Part shown: piece after piece, positions 1 through 8,097 of the stretch
Numbering within the stretch: the first letter of the stretch is position 1
Layout: every line of letters starts with the position of its first letter
Source: Gammaproteobacteria bacterium
Lineage (GTDB): Bacteria > Pseudomonadota > Gammaproteobacteria > Chromatiales > Chromatiaceae
Length of the DNA stretch: 64,000 bases
Assembly: GCA_009928645.1 (NCBI GenBank)
Contig: SACH01000003.1
Span: forward strand, 1 to 64,000
Reading direction: 5' to 3'
Notes under the pieces: model-generated
What the model was told of the DNA's origin: nothing
The model's input: only the letters and a program-made list of their open reading frames with translations
Databases searched by the model: none
Program-made: the position numbers and the translations under genes

Positions 1-308
1 CCCGACATACCACTCATGCCGCCCATGCCACCCATGCCACCCATGCCGGACATACCAGACATACCGCCCATGCCGGACATACCGCCCATGCCCGACATAC
101 CCGACATGCCACCCATGCCCGACATGCCGCCCATGCCCGACATGCCGGACATACCCGACATACCACTCATGCCAGACATACCGCCCATGCCGCCCATGCC
201 CGACATACCGCTCATGCCGCCCATGCCCGACATGGACGCATGAACCACGGAGGCACCGGCAAACGCACAGGACATAGCGATCGCCAGACGTAGCTTATTG
301 GAAACCAT
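1..308 (-). CDS. Exported Met/Gly/Ser-repeat protein (C-terminus off the left edge)
   Basis: I do not recognise a named family. The start at 308 is preceded by AGGAGAA at good spacing. Residues 1-24 form a Sec-type signal peptide: KLR in the n-region, a hydrophobic core, and a likely cut after VHA. From residue 25 to the window edge (78 visible residues) every codon is Met, Gly or Ser, arranged as MSGM and MSGMGG blocks with no stop. The reading frame is continuous, so the gene runs beyond position 1. Closely spaced methionines can bind Cu(I) in periplasmic proteins, but a metal role here is inference only. A structural or adhesive repeat protein is also possible. The opposite-strand Met-Pro reading of the same DNA is a shadow. 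Confidence 0.7.
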   Translation of the reverse strand, partial: MVSNKLRLAIAMSCAFAGASVVHASMSGMGGMSGMSGMGGMGGMSGMSGMSGMSGMSGMGGMSGMGGMSGMSGMGGMSGMGGMSGMSGMGGMGGMGGMSGMS

Positions 309-454
309 ACTCGATTCTCCTCTGTTGGAATTGGTTATCAGCGGGGTAAACGCCCGCGGGGACACCGCGACAGCCAGTATGCCGGCCAGGAACGGGGCAG
401 GCAGGGGCGCCAGCCGCGGTAGACCAAGAGAATCCTAGTACAGGCCCTAAGCCT

Positions 455-497
455 TTTACCCTGCCAGAATGTCACCTAAGCGTCTCTGCAGGGTAAA
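455..497. promoter_or_regulatory. Perfect 10-bp inverted repeat between minE and the Met-rich gene
   Basis: TTTACCCTGC (455-464) and GCAGGGTAAA (488-497) are exact inverted copies separated by 23 bases. The pair lies just downstream of the minE stop and about 150 bases upstream of the Met/Gly/Ser gene, both on the minus strand. It could be a terminator stem for the min operon, although there is no long T run, or an operator for the next gene. The sequence does not decide between these. Confidence 0.4.
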
Positions 498-506
498 TGA
501 GTCGCC

Positions 507-779
507 TCAACCTCCTTTGGCGGTGGTCGCTTCCGGCAGAACAATGTTGAGTTCCAGGACCTCCCGGGTGTCGTCCTGTTCGTAGTTGACGGACACGGCA
601 TTCATGTCGACATCCACGTATTTGCGGATGACTTGGAGGATTTCCTGCTGCAATTGCGGCAGATAGGAGGGCTGATTGCGGGTAGCGCGATCGTGGGCGA
701 CCAGGATCTGTAGCCGTTCCTTGGCGATCGCCGCCGTACCGCGCTGGCGGTGGGAGCGGAATAAATCGAGCAGACCCAT
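507..779 (-). CDS. minE: Cell division topological specificity factor MinE
   Basis: MinE displaces MinD from the membrane and drives the pole-to-pole oscillation that keeps FtsZ rings at midcell. The 90-residue product has the usual MinE length. Its N-terminal amphipathic segment starts MGLLDLFR, followed by the conserved AKERLQILVAHDR stretch (about residues 19-31) that contacts MinD. The C-terminal half is the dimerising topological-specificity domain. It is the last gene of minC-minD-minE and starts three bases after the minD stop, so the genes are probably co-transcribed. Confidence 0.97.
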   Translation of the reverse strand: MGLLDLFRSHRQRGTAAIAKERLQILVAHDRATRNQPSYLPQLQQEILQVIRKYVDVDMNAVSVNYEQDDTREVLELNIVLPEATTAKGG

Positions 780-782
780 GCC

Positions 783-1592
783 TTAACCCCCCATCAGGCG
801 GCTGAAGAAGCCCTTCTTCTTGATCTCCAGGAAGCGGTGCGGCAGATCTTCCCCCAGGTAGCGGCCAACGGCATCGTTGTAAGCCTGACCAGCGTCACTC
901 TCGGTGTCCAGGATGACGGGCACGCCCGAATTGGAAGCATTGAGCACAGCCTTGGACTCGGGAATGACTCCCAGCAGGTCCAGGGACAGGATCTCGCGCA
1001 CGTCGTTGACACTGAGCATCTCACCCTTGGCCACCCGCTCCGGGGCATAGCGGGTGAGCAGCAGGTATTCGCGGATTGGCGCCTCGTTGCGCTCCGCGCG
1101 CCGGGACTTGCTGGACAGGATGCCGAGCATGCGGTCGGAGTCACGCACCGACGAGACCTCGGGGTTGGTGACCACCACCGCGTCATCGGCGTAGTACATG
1201 GCCATGTAGGCGCCATGCTCGATACCCGCCGGCGAGTCACAGACGATGTAATCAAAGGTCTTGGCCAGTTCCTCCAGGACCCGACCGACGCCGTCCTTGG
1301 TCAAGGCGTCCTTGTCGCGGGTTTGGGAAGCAGGGAGCACATAGAGCGTGTCACAACGCTTGTCGCGGATCAGGGCCTGGTTGATATTAGCCTCACCATT
1401 GATGACATTGACGAAGTCATAGACCACCCGCCGCTCACAGCCCATGATCAGGTCAAGGTTGCGCAGGCCGACGTCAAAATCGATGACCGCCGTACGATGC
1501 CCCCGTTGGGCCAGCCCCATGGCCAGCGCTGCGCTGGTGGTGGTCTTGCCCACGCCGCCCTTGCCAGATGTAATTACGATTGTTCTCGCCAA
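783..1592 (-). CDS. minD: Septum site-determining ATPase MinD
   Basis: MinD is a membrane-associated ParA/MinD-type ATPase that recruits MinC and is stimulated by MinE. The 269-residue protein has the deviant Walker A motif GKGGVGKTT at residues 10-18, the switch sequence DFDVGLRNLD, and a C-terminal amphipathic membrane-targeting helix rich in Lys and Phe (KKKGFFSRL). The start is TTG at 1592, preceded by GGGAGG eight to nine bases upstream. Length and motifs match E. coli-type MinD. Confidence 0.97.
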   Translation of the reverse strand: MARTIVITSGKGGVGKTTTSAALAMGLAQRGHRTAVIDFDVGLRNLDLIMGCERRVVYDFVNVINGEANINQALIRDKRCDTLYVLPASQTRDKDALTKDGVGRVLEELAKTFDYIVCDSPAGIEHGAYMAMYYADDAVVVTNPEVSSVRDSDRMLGILSSKSRRAERNEAPIREYLLLTRYAPERVAKGEMLSVNDVREILSLDLLGVIPESKAVLNASNSGVPVILDTESDAGQAYNDAVGRYLGEDLPHRFLEIKKKGFFSRLMGG

Positions 1593-1637
1593 TTTATCGC
1601 CCTCCCTCAGGCGCCCGGAGATCCCGGTTCAAGTCGG

Positions 1638-2411
1638 TCAGATTTTTTCGACGCGGAGCACGTCCCCGTCGAGGAAGATCTGGACAGGAACGCCCTTCAC
1701 CTCGTCCGGGATGTTTTCACTGATACGGTAATGACCCGCCACCGACAGCAGTTCGGCCTGGAGGTCCTGGCAGAAGATCCGCGCGCTGGTATCGCCCTTC
1801 ATGCCGGCCATAGCGCGACCACGCAGGGGCCCATAGACGTGAATATTGCCGTCGGCCATCAGTTCCGCGCCATGGCTCACGGGCGCGATGACCGACAGGT
1901 CACCGCCAGGGGCATAGACCCGTTGGCCGGAACGTACCGGACGGGTGACCAGGCGCTGACTGGCGGTGGCCGACTCCTCGCCCACGGGCGGGACCGGCGC
2001 TGAATAAGGCCGTGGGGTGGATCGCGGCTCGGGCGGGTTTGGGGTCTCCCGGGGCGGGGTCCGCCGGACGAAGGCATCGCCGAGGATCGCCAGTTCCATG
2101 GCCTCGGCGGCCTGGTGCTGTTCCTCAGTACCGCCACGGATCCCGACCGGGATCATGCCGAAGCCGCGCATCAGCCCCACCAGCAAGGGAAACTCGATCT
2201 GTCCCGCGCCCGGTGGCAGACCGGAGAGGTCGATCACCACCGGCGTGTTACGAAAGAAATCCGGGGCCTGATCGACCTTGATTCCCAACTGGTCGGCCAC
2301 GCTGTCCATGTCGACGCCCAGCAGGCGGATGACGGGCAGGGTGAAGGTGGCGGCCTTGAGTTCAAAGGCCGGTTTTGGGCTGTCAGCCCCAGCATGTGAA
2401 AAAGAGGCCAT
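1638..2411 (-). CDS. minC: Septum site-determining protein MinC
   Basis: MinC is the FtsZ-polymerisation inhibitor of the Min system. The product is 257 residues. Its N-terminal FtsZ-binding domain spans about residues 15-105. A proline-rich linker (about 120-145) follows, then the C-terminal beta-helical dimerisation domain with the YAPGGDLSVIAPVSHGAEL segment and the GRAMAG motif that binds MinD. It is the first gene of minCDE, with a 45-base gap to minD. Nothing unusual was seen apart from a somewhat long Pro-rich linker. Confidence 0.96.
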   Translation of the reverse strand: MASFSHAGADSPKPAFELKAATFTLPVIRLLGVDMDSVADQLGIKVDQAPDFFRNTPVVIDLSGLPPGAGQIEFPLLVGLMRGFGMIPVGIRGGTEEQHQAAEAMELAILGDAFVRRTPPRETPNPPEPRSTPRPYSAPVPPVGEESATASQRLVTRPVRSGQRVYAPGGDLSVIAPVSHGAELMADGNIHVYGPLRGRAMAGMKGDTSARIFCQDLQAELLSVAGHYRISENIPDEVKGVPVQIFLDGDVLRVEKI

Positions 2412-2473
2412 CTGGTCGAGGTAATCCTTAAGCTCCGAAATCAGCCTGAAGACCCGGAATCAATCGCGGCGCG

Positions 2474-2818
2474 TCAACCCGGCGGCCAGCGCATCGGCCG
2501 GCCACCCAGCAGATGTAAGTGCAGGTGGAAGACCGTCTGTCCCGCGGCGGCATTGCAATTGATCACGGTGCGGTAACCGGCGGCGGCGATGCCCTCCTGC
2601 TCCGCGATCTTACGGGCGGCGAGGAACAGCCTGCCGACGAGTAGCGCGTCGTCCGCCTCCAACGCGTTGAGCGTGGGAATGGGTTTACGCGGGATCAGCA
2701 GGACATGGGTCGGGGCCTGGGGATTGAGGTCCCGGAAGGCCACCACATCCTCATCCTGATAGACGATATCCGCGGGAATCTCACCGCGGCTGATTTTACC
2801 GAAAATAGTATCCGACAT
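2474..2818 (-). CDS. hinT: HIT-family nucleotide hydrolase (HinT-like)
   Basis: Purine nucleoside phosphoramidases of this family hydrolyse AMP-lysine and related adducts. The 114-residue length is typical. The protein starts MSDTIFGKI and ends with the histidine triad HLHLHLL followed by GGRPMRWPPG, the hallmark of HinT. The longer open frame upstream overlaps recR and is not expected to be translated. The gene lies between recR and minC on the same strand, close enough to share the recR transcript. Confidence 0.94.
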   Translation of the reverse strand: MSDTIFGKISRGEIPADIVYQDEDVVAFRDLNPQAPTHVLLIPRKPIPTLNALEADDALLVGRLFLAARKIAEQEGIAAAGYRTVINCNAAAGQTVFHLHLHLLGGRPMRWPPG

Positions 2819-2834
2819 GGTGTCTCCGAAAACG

Positions 2835-3431
2835 TTAAAAGCCATGCCGCCCGGCGAAGGCGTGGGCCAGGGTGCCGCCATCGACATATTCCAGTTCGCC
2901 CCCCAAGGGGACGCCGTGGGCGATACGCGTGGTCCGCACGTCCTGCTCGGCGGCGATGGCAGCGATATATTGGGCGGTAGCGCTCCCCTCGACCGTGGGG
3001 CTGACGGCCAGGATGAGTTCCTTGACCTGACCCTCCGCCAGCCGTTTCTCCAGGAGGTCCAGCCCCAATTCCGCGGGGCCGATGCCGTCGAGGGGGGAAA
3101 GGCGACCGCCAAGGACGAAATAGAGCCCACGATAGCCCGTCGCCTGCTCGATGGCGACCATAGCCGAGGGATGCTCGATGACACACAGCAGGCCGGAATC
3201 ACGCTGGGGGTTGGCGCAGAGCCCGCACAGGACCTCCTCGCTGAGGGTGCGGCAGCGCTGGCAGTGGCGGACCCGTTCCATCGCTGCGGCCAGGACCCCG
3301 GCCAGGTGCCTTCCCCCCGGCCGATCCCGCTCCAGCAGGTGAAAGGCCATGCGCTGGGCGGACTTGGGCCCCACCCCGGGCAGGCAGCGCAGGGCGTCCA
3401 TCAATTGATTCACCAGGGGTCGATCCGCCAT
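2835..3431 (-). CDS. recR: Recombination mediator protein RecR
   Basis: RecR works with RecF and RecO to load RecA on SSB-coated gaps. The 198-residue protein shows an N-terminal helix-hairpin-helix ([17 protein letters not shown], about residues 17-33), a four-Cys zinc finger (CQRC...CGLC, about residues 57-72) and a TOPRIM domain containing [12 protein letters not shown]. It follows ybaB by 33 bases, reproducing the widespread dnaX-ybaB-recR operon. Confidence 0.97.
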   Translation of the reverse strand: MADRPLVNQLMDALRCLPGVGPKSAQRMAFHLLERDRPGGRHLAGVLAAAMERVRHCQRCRTLSEEVLCGLCANPQRDSGLLCVIEHPSAMVAIEQATGYRGLYFVLGGRLSPLDGIGPAELGLDLLEKRLAEGQVKELILAVSPTVEGSATAQYIAAIAAEQDVRTTRIAHGVPLGGELEYVDGGTLAHAFAGRHGF

Positions 3432-3464
3432 GAGGCCTCCCGCGACTAGCCGAACGTCCGCGCC

Positions 3465-3797
3465 CTAGAAGGGCAGTTTGAAGCCCGGCGGCAAGGGAAG
3501 ATTGCCGAGGCCGCCGGCCAGGCTGGCCATGCCCTCCTGGGCCTTTTCCGCGACCTTCTGCACCGTGGCGTTAACCGCCGCAGCCACCAGATCCTCCAGC
3601 ATTTCCTTGTCGTCGCTCAGCAGGGAAGGATCAATCTCGACCCGACGCACCTCGTGCCTGCCATTCATCGTCACCTTCACCATGCCGCCTCCGGACTCGC
3701 CGGTGACCTCCTCACGCCCCAGCCGTTCCTGGGTCTTCTGCAGGTCCTCCTGCATCTTCTGGGCTTGTTTGAGGATGTTGCCTAATCCAGCTTTCAC
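3465..3797 (-). CDS. ybaB: Nucleoid-associated protein, YbaB/EbfC family
   Basis: This is a small dimeric DNA-binding protein of the YbaB/EbfC family, encoded between dnaX and recR in most proteobacteria. I chose the GTG at 3797, preceded by AGGT about nine bases upstream, giving 110 residues beginning (M)[15 protein letters not shown]. This matches the family's usual length of about 109. An upstream in-frame ATG would add 12 uncharacteristic residues. The body shows the N-terminal coiled-coil helix, the central [15 protein letters not shown] strand pair and a C-terminal Gly/Pro-rich tail. Confidence 0.94.
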   Translation of the reverse strand: MKAGLGNILKQAQKMQEDLQKTQERLGREEVTGESGGGMVKVTMNGRHEVRRVEIDPSLLSDDKEMLEDLVAAAVNATVQKVAEKAQEGMASLAGGLGNLPLPPGFKLPF

Positions 3798-4021
3798 GCT
3801 TGTTTTACCTCTATCTGACCATCGAAATCGCACCAGAAGCAGTGGCTGACCCGGTCCTCCCCGACGGGGGTGGGGTGGGCCAGGCGCAACCTGCCACCGG
3901 GGTGTGGTACACCCATCGAGTGTCGGTTTTCCGGCTCACCCAAAAATCTTCGCGACCGGCCAAAACCGCACGGGTTTGGATATTGGGGCGCACACTCAAC
4001 CGTAGCGCCTCGCCGGGGCCC

Positions 4022-5803
4022 TCAGGTCGTCGGCCGCACGGAGCCCGGGATGAGGCGGGCACCGAGTTGGTCGCTGAGGGCCCGGGTGATCGGGTCCGTG
4101 GCCAAGGCCTCCTCCGCCGCGCGCTGACGTTCCCGCGCCTCACGGGTGCGGCGCTGGGACGGAGTCTCCCCCTCGGGGTGCGCCACCTGAATTTCCAGCC
4201 GTAGTTCGCCGCCCAACACCTCGGCCAGGGCCGCACGCAGGCGCTGCTCGCTGGCGGCCACCCGCAGGCGCTGAGAGGCCTGATCCAGGGTTAGCCGGAG
4301 GCGTTGACCATCCCAGTCCACCAGTTCGCAGTTATGGGCCAGTTCGCTGGCCACCCCGCCCAGGTCGAGTTGCGCTACCAGGGCGTGCCAGTCCTCCGGG
4401 TGTGCCAGCGATGGCGGGGCTGAGGACGCCGCCTCGGGAGCGATGGCGGGAGGGGGCGCAGGTGCCTGGCCAGCAGGCGAGCTGAACTCCCTCTGCCCGG
4501 GGGGCGTGACCCCGGGGTCGTTCCTGGCGCCAGCCGCCTCGGCGGCCACTGACCGGGTAAGGGGATGGCCAGATTTGGCCGTGGAGGTAGCCGGTTTGGC
4601 GACTGCGGTGGCCAGCTTGGCCGCCGCCAGCGCGGCACTCGCCGGGTGCTCGCGACGCGGGGTAGGCACGGGGATAGCCATGGCGCCAGCCCGGGATGGG
4701 GAGGTCTCCTCGCCGACCTCGCCGGGACGGAAGGCCAGCATGCGCAGCAGGACCATCTCCATCCCGGTCCGTGGATCGGGTGCCAGGGGGAGATCGGCCT
4801 GCCCGAGCAGGGCGATCTGGTAATAGAGTTGGATATCCTCCGGGGTTAGATCCCCCCCCAGGGCCACCAGCGCCTCGCGCTCCGGGTCGTCAGTGGCCAG
4901 GGTCGCGGGTACCTGTTGGAAGAGCGCGATGCGGTGCAGCAAGCCCAGCAATTCCTGGAGCACCCCGCCAAAATCCGGCGCCAGTTCATGAATCCGTGCC
5001 ACCTCGGCCAGCAAGGTGATGGCATCCTTCGCGGCCAGGGCCTGGAGCAGCCGCAAGCTCATGTCCCGACCCACGGTGCCCAGCATGGCCCGGATATCCT
5101 CGGCCCCCACCCGGCCGCCACCGAAGGCGATGGCCTGGTCGAGCAGGCTCAGACCGTCACGCATACTGCCATCCGCCGCCCGGGCCAGCAGCGCCAGGGC
5201 CGGGGTCTCGAAGGGCACCGCCTCGACGGTGAGGATGTGGGCCAACTGGCTGGCGATCTCTTCCGGCACCAGCCGCTTGAGGTTGAACTGGAGGCAGCGA
5301 GACAGGACGGTCACCGGCACCTTCTGCGGGTCGGTGGTGGCGAGCAGGAACTTGACGTGCGGCGGCGGTTCTTCCAGCGTCTTCAGCAGGGCATTGAAAC
5401 TGCTGGTGGAGAACATGTGCACCTCGTCGATAAGGTACACCTTGAACCGCCCCTTGACCGGGGCAAAGGGGACATTGTCCAGCAATTCCCGGGTCTGATC
5501 GACCCGGGTGCGGGAGGCAGCGTCCACCTCCAACAGGTCGACGAACCGGCCTTCGTCAATCTCCCGACAGGAGGGGCATTGGCAACAAGGAGTGGCGCTG
5601 ACACCCGCTTCACAGTTCAAGGCCTTGGCGAGAATGCGGGCCAGGGTGGTCTTACCGACCCCGCGGGTACCGGTGAAGAGATAGGCGTGGTGGAGGCGAT
5701 CCTGATCCAGCGCATTGCTTAGCGCCCGCACCACATGGGCCTGACCGACCATGTCCGCGAAGGAGCGGGGTCGCCACTTGCGGGCCAGTACCTGATAGGA
5801 CAT
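4022..5803 (-). CDS. dnaX: DNA polymerase III subunits tau/gamma
   Basis: DnaX is the AAA+ motor of the clamp loader that assembles the beta clamp and organises the replisome. The start at 5803 gives MSYQVLARKWRPRSF, the canonical N-terminus, and 593 residues; the open frame extends further upstream without resembling the family. Walker A is GTRGVGKTT, the zinc module is CEAGVSATPCCQCPSC, and Walker B is LIDEVHMFS. A Pro/Ala-rich linker (about residues 380-490) leads to the C-terminal tau domain. I saw no A-rich slippery run like the one that produces gamma in E. coli. The gap to ybaB (3798-4021) holds nothing I recognise. Confidence 0.97.
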   Translation of the reverse strand: MSYQVLARKWRPRSFADMVGQAHVVRALSNALDQDRLHHAYLFTGTRGVGKTTLARILAKALNCEAGVSATPCCQCPSCREIDEGRFVDLLEVDAASRTRVDQTRELLDNVPFAPVKGRFKVYLIDEVHMFSTSSFNALLKTLEEPPPHVKFLLATTDPQKVPVTVLSRCLQFNLKRLVPEEIASQLAHILTVEAVPFETPALALLARAADGSMRDGLSLLDQAIAFGGGRVGAEDIRAMLGTVGRDMSLRLLQALAAKDAITLLAEVARIHELAPDFGGVLQELLGLLHRIALFQQVPATLATDDPEREALVALGGDLTPEDIQLYYQIALLGQADLPLAPDPRTGMEMVLLRMLAFRPGEVGEETSPSRAGAMAIPVPTPRREHPASAALAAAKLATAVAKPATSTAKSGHPLTRSVAAEAAGARNDPGVTPPGQREFSSPAGQAPAPPPAIAPEAASSAPPSLAHPEDWHALVAQLDLGGVASELAHNCELVDWDGQRLRLTLDQASQRLRVAASEQRLRAALAEVLGGELRLEIQVAHPEGETPSQRRTREARERQRAAEEALATDPITRALSDQLGARLIPGSVRPTT

Positions 5804-5946
5804 GCCGTGATGGATGGAAGCCTGGGAGTTGAGCGATGAAGGCGGCCGATTTAACCCAGGCTCAAGGCCACTCACCCTGGCCGCGGACCCGGGCAGTGCG
5901 CGAGACCGATTAGCGGGAGTGACGACCGCTGAGACGGATTGGGGGC

Positions 5947-6057
5947 GGCGGGCCCCGCCAGCCACACCCCGGCACCCGCACCCACCGCTGCGGCTGCTCC
6001 CTTCCGGGCCTGACCGGGTTCACGGCTTGGCGTTGCGAGGGGACCGACGGGTCCGCC
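5947..6057 (-). ncRNA. ffs: Signal recognition particle RNA (4.5S type)
   Basis: Read on the minus strand, the sequence contains the SRP RNA core GGTCAGGCCCGGAAGGGAGC (GGAA tetraloop and Ffh-binding internal loops), then GCAGCCG and GGTGCCGGGGTGTGGCTGG. The ends pair: GGCGGACCC at 6057 with GGGCCCGCC at 5947. This gives an RNA of about 111 nt, close to E. coli 4.5S RNA. The RNA binds Ffh for co-translational membrane targeting. It lies about 140 bases upstream of dnaX on the same strand. Exact ends are estimated from pairing. Confidence 0.92.
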
Positions 6058-6369
6058 ATCGATGCCCGGCCTGACCCTGCCAGACCGGACGTGCAAGGTA
6101 ACAAGGGCGGCCGCGGAAGACAAGCGCTAGCCGCGGCATTTCGGCCCATAACCCTCCCCAACCGATACCCAATCAACAGAAAATCGTCTGGCGAGGGGGA
6201 TTAAGTAATCGGCCGGCCACTCGCCGGTTCGCGACCTGAGGCGCATCGGCCTGACGAGCAGGGGATGTCCCCTGTCACCCCAACCGCTGAATATGGCAGC
6301 CACCATACGCCAAGGTCTATGCTTATCGAGGGGAGACTCAGCCAATCGCCACCATCGCAGAGGCTACCG

Positions 6370-7338
6370 ATGACAGTACCCGGGCGTTACCCGCCAACCA
6401 ACGCGGCGACCCAGGCCCAGTTGGACCAGCGGGTCGGCCGCCTGCACCTCTGGCTCCGCCAGGGCATCCAGCGCGACCATGTCGACCAGATCTTTGGCCG
6501 CGGACGCAATTTCTTTCACATCGAGAACTGGTATTCAATCCACAGCCTCATCCGCCTGGGCCTGCAGCTTACCGGCCTCTACGGCCGGGGCCGCCGTAAT
6601 GCGGCGAATATCCAGGTCCGGCACCATCGGGTCCGTCTGGCCGCCCTGCCCCCACCTTTTCACGGCCTGCGTCTCCTGCACCTCAGCGACATCCACGTCG
6701 ACATGGAGCCACAGATCCTCCAGGCCCTGATCGAGCGGGTGGCGGCGACCGAACATGACCTGTGCGTGATCACCGGCGATTTCCGTGCCCGCACCCACGG
6801 CGACTGCGCGCCGACCCTGGAGGCCATGGCCCGGCTCAGGCCCTGTCTGGCCGCGGAGGTGTACGGTGTCCTCGGCAATCACGACTTCGTCGAACTGGTG
6901 CCCGGGCTGGAGGACCTTGGCATCCGCATCCTGCTCAACGAGGCCCTGATCCTGGAGCGGGATGGGGCCAGGCTTTACCTGGCGGGCATCGACGACCCCC
7001 ACTACTATCGCGCCGACAATCTGGAGAAGGCCGCTGACGGCATTCCTCCGGGGGCCCCGGCCATCCTCCTCAGCCACTCACCAGAGATCTATCGCCACGC
7101 CGCTCACGCCGGCTTCAGGCTCATGCTCTGCGGCCATACCCACGGTGGCCAAATCTGCCTGCCCGGAGGCATCGCCCTGACCTACAACGCCGCCTGCCCG
7201 CGCCGCCTGGGGCTGGGCCCCTGGCGGTGGGGTGAACTCCAGGGATATACCTCGGCGGGGGCCGGCTCCTGCGTGGTGCCGGTCCGGTTCAATTGCCCGC
7301 CAGAGATTACCGTTCATCACCTGGACACCGCTGACTGA
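6370..7338 (+). CDS. Calcineurin-like metallophosphoesterase (YkuE/YaeI type)
   Basis: This is a dinuclear-metal phosphoesterase of unknown substrate. The start at 6370 has AGAGG six bases upstream and gives 322 residues; an ATG 35 codons further upstream is less supported. Metal-binding motifs are in order: LSDIH (residues 105-109), GDF (136-138), GNHD (169-172), SHSPE (235-239) and GHTHGG (255-260). YkuE-like relatives usually carry an N-terminal membrane anchor. Here the N-terminus is polar and basic with only a weakly hydrophobic stretch around residues 58-71, so location is uncertain. It stands alone, convergent with the FmdB-like gene. Confidence 0.85.
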   Translation: MTVPGRYPPTNAATQAQLDQRVGRLHLWLRQGIQRDHVDQIFGRGRNFFHIENWYSIHSLIRLGLQLTGLYGRGRRNAANIQVRHHRVRLAALPPPFHGLRLLHLSDIHVDMEPQILQALIERVAATEHDLCVITGDFRARTHGDCAPTLEAMARLRPCLAAEVYGVLGNHDFVELVPGLEDLGIRILLNEALILERDGARLYLAGIDDPHYYRADNLEKAADGIPPGAPAILLSHSPEIYRHAAHAGFRLMLCGHTHGGQICLPGGIALTYNAACPRRLGLGPWRWGELQGYTSAGAGSCVVPVRFNCPPEITVHHLDTAD

Positions 7339-7354
7339 CTTTAATCAGCGATCA

Positions 7355-7440
7355 CACCATCTCCCTGATGATGAGTGACTTTATCAGACGCCATCACCCA
7401 AGGGTGGTGTCGTTCACGCCAAGCTGTCAGGGGGAAGATG
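7355..7440 (+). repeat. Possible degenerate copy of the CATGAGG tandem-repeat family
   Basis: CCCTGATGATGAGTGACTTT (7361-7380) and, further on, GTCGTTCACGCCAAGCTGTC resemble the arrays at 45772 and 60260, in the same order and orientation. An insertion-like stretch separates the two blocks. As with the arrays, it sits 3' of a minus-strand gene (the FmdB-like gene). By-eye similarity only. Confidence 0.4.
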
Positions 7441-7451
7441 GGGCGGGGTGA

Positions 7452-7799
7452 CTACTTCGCCCCCGCAGGCGGGGTGGTGGCGGGCTTCTCACCGCCCCCC
7501 TTGTCAGTCCCAGTCTTAGCGGCCTCGCCCTTCCCACTCTCCTTGGCACCGGCATCCTTACTATCCTGCTTGACGCCTGCTTCCCTACCGCCGGCCTCGT
7601 GCAGATTCTTCTTGCCGGACTTCTTGAAATCCGTTTCATACCAGCCACTGCCCTTGAGGCGGAAGGCCGCGGCGGAGACCAGTTTTTTCAGGGTCGGCTG
7701 GCCGCATTGGGGGCAATCGACCAGTGGTGAATCACTGATCTTCTGCAAGGCCTCCAACTGATATTCACAGTTGTCGCACCGATATTCATAAAAGGGCAT
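7452..7799 (-). CDS. FmdB-family zinc-ribbon protein
   Basis: This is a small protein of the FmdB family, annotated in databases as putative regulators, with no established biochemical role. Residues 1-40 form the zinc ribbon: MPFYEYRCDNC, then CPQC, with two CxxC knuckles and the FYEY start typical of the family. From about residue 55 the protein becomes a highly charged Lys/Gly/Glu/Ala-rich tail, consistent with a disordered region. The total of 115 residues is normal for family members with long tails. Confidence 0.85.
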   Translation of the reverse strand: MPFYEYRCDNCEYQLEALQKISDSPLVDCPQCGQPTLKKLVSAAAFRLKGSGWYETDFKKSGKKNLHEAGGREAGVKQDSKDAGAKESGKGEAAKTGTDKGGGEKPATTPPAGAK

Positions 7800-8097
7800 G
7801 ACAGGTCCTCTTCAGATGACCCAGGCGCGCTTCAGGCCCCGGGCGGGGAACGGGGCGATCTTAGGGATTCTGGCGAGGATTTCAAGCGAAGGTCCATCTG
7901 TCCCGGGGTAAAGGTACGGGCCAGCGTTGGCAGCCTGGTTTCCCCTCGACTATCATCGGGCGCGTTCCCAGACCCCTGACTCGCGGCTGGAGCGCCAGAA
8001 ACCCCCTCTTTGGATCGCCCCTTTGCCACCCGACATAGCTTCTCCTGGCACTCCCGCCGAGAAATTTCCTTTCTTAAGTTCAGTTACGGTGACATCC

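Noticed and set aside
16-243. Plus-strand Met-Pro repeat reading frame
   Set aside because: It is the reverse complement of the Met/Gly/Ser repeat gene, which has a ribosome-binding site and a signal peptide; the plus frame has neither.
837-2003. 388-codon plus-strand frame opposite minD and minC
   Set aside because: minD and minC are unambiguous on the minus strand; the frame is a high-GC shadow.
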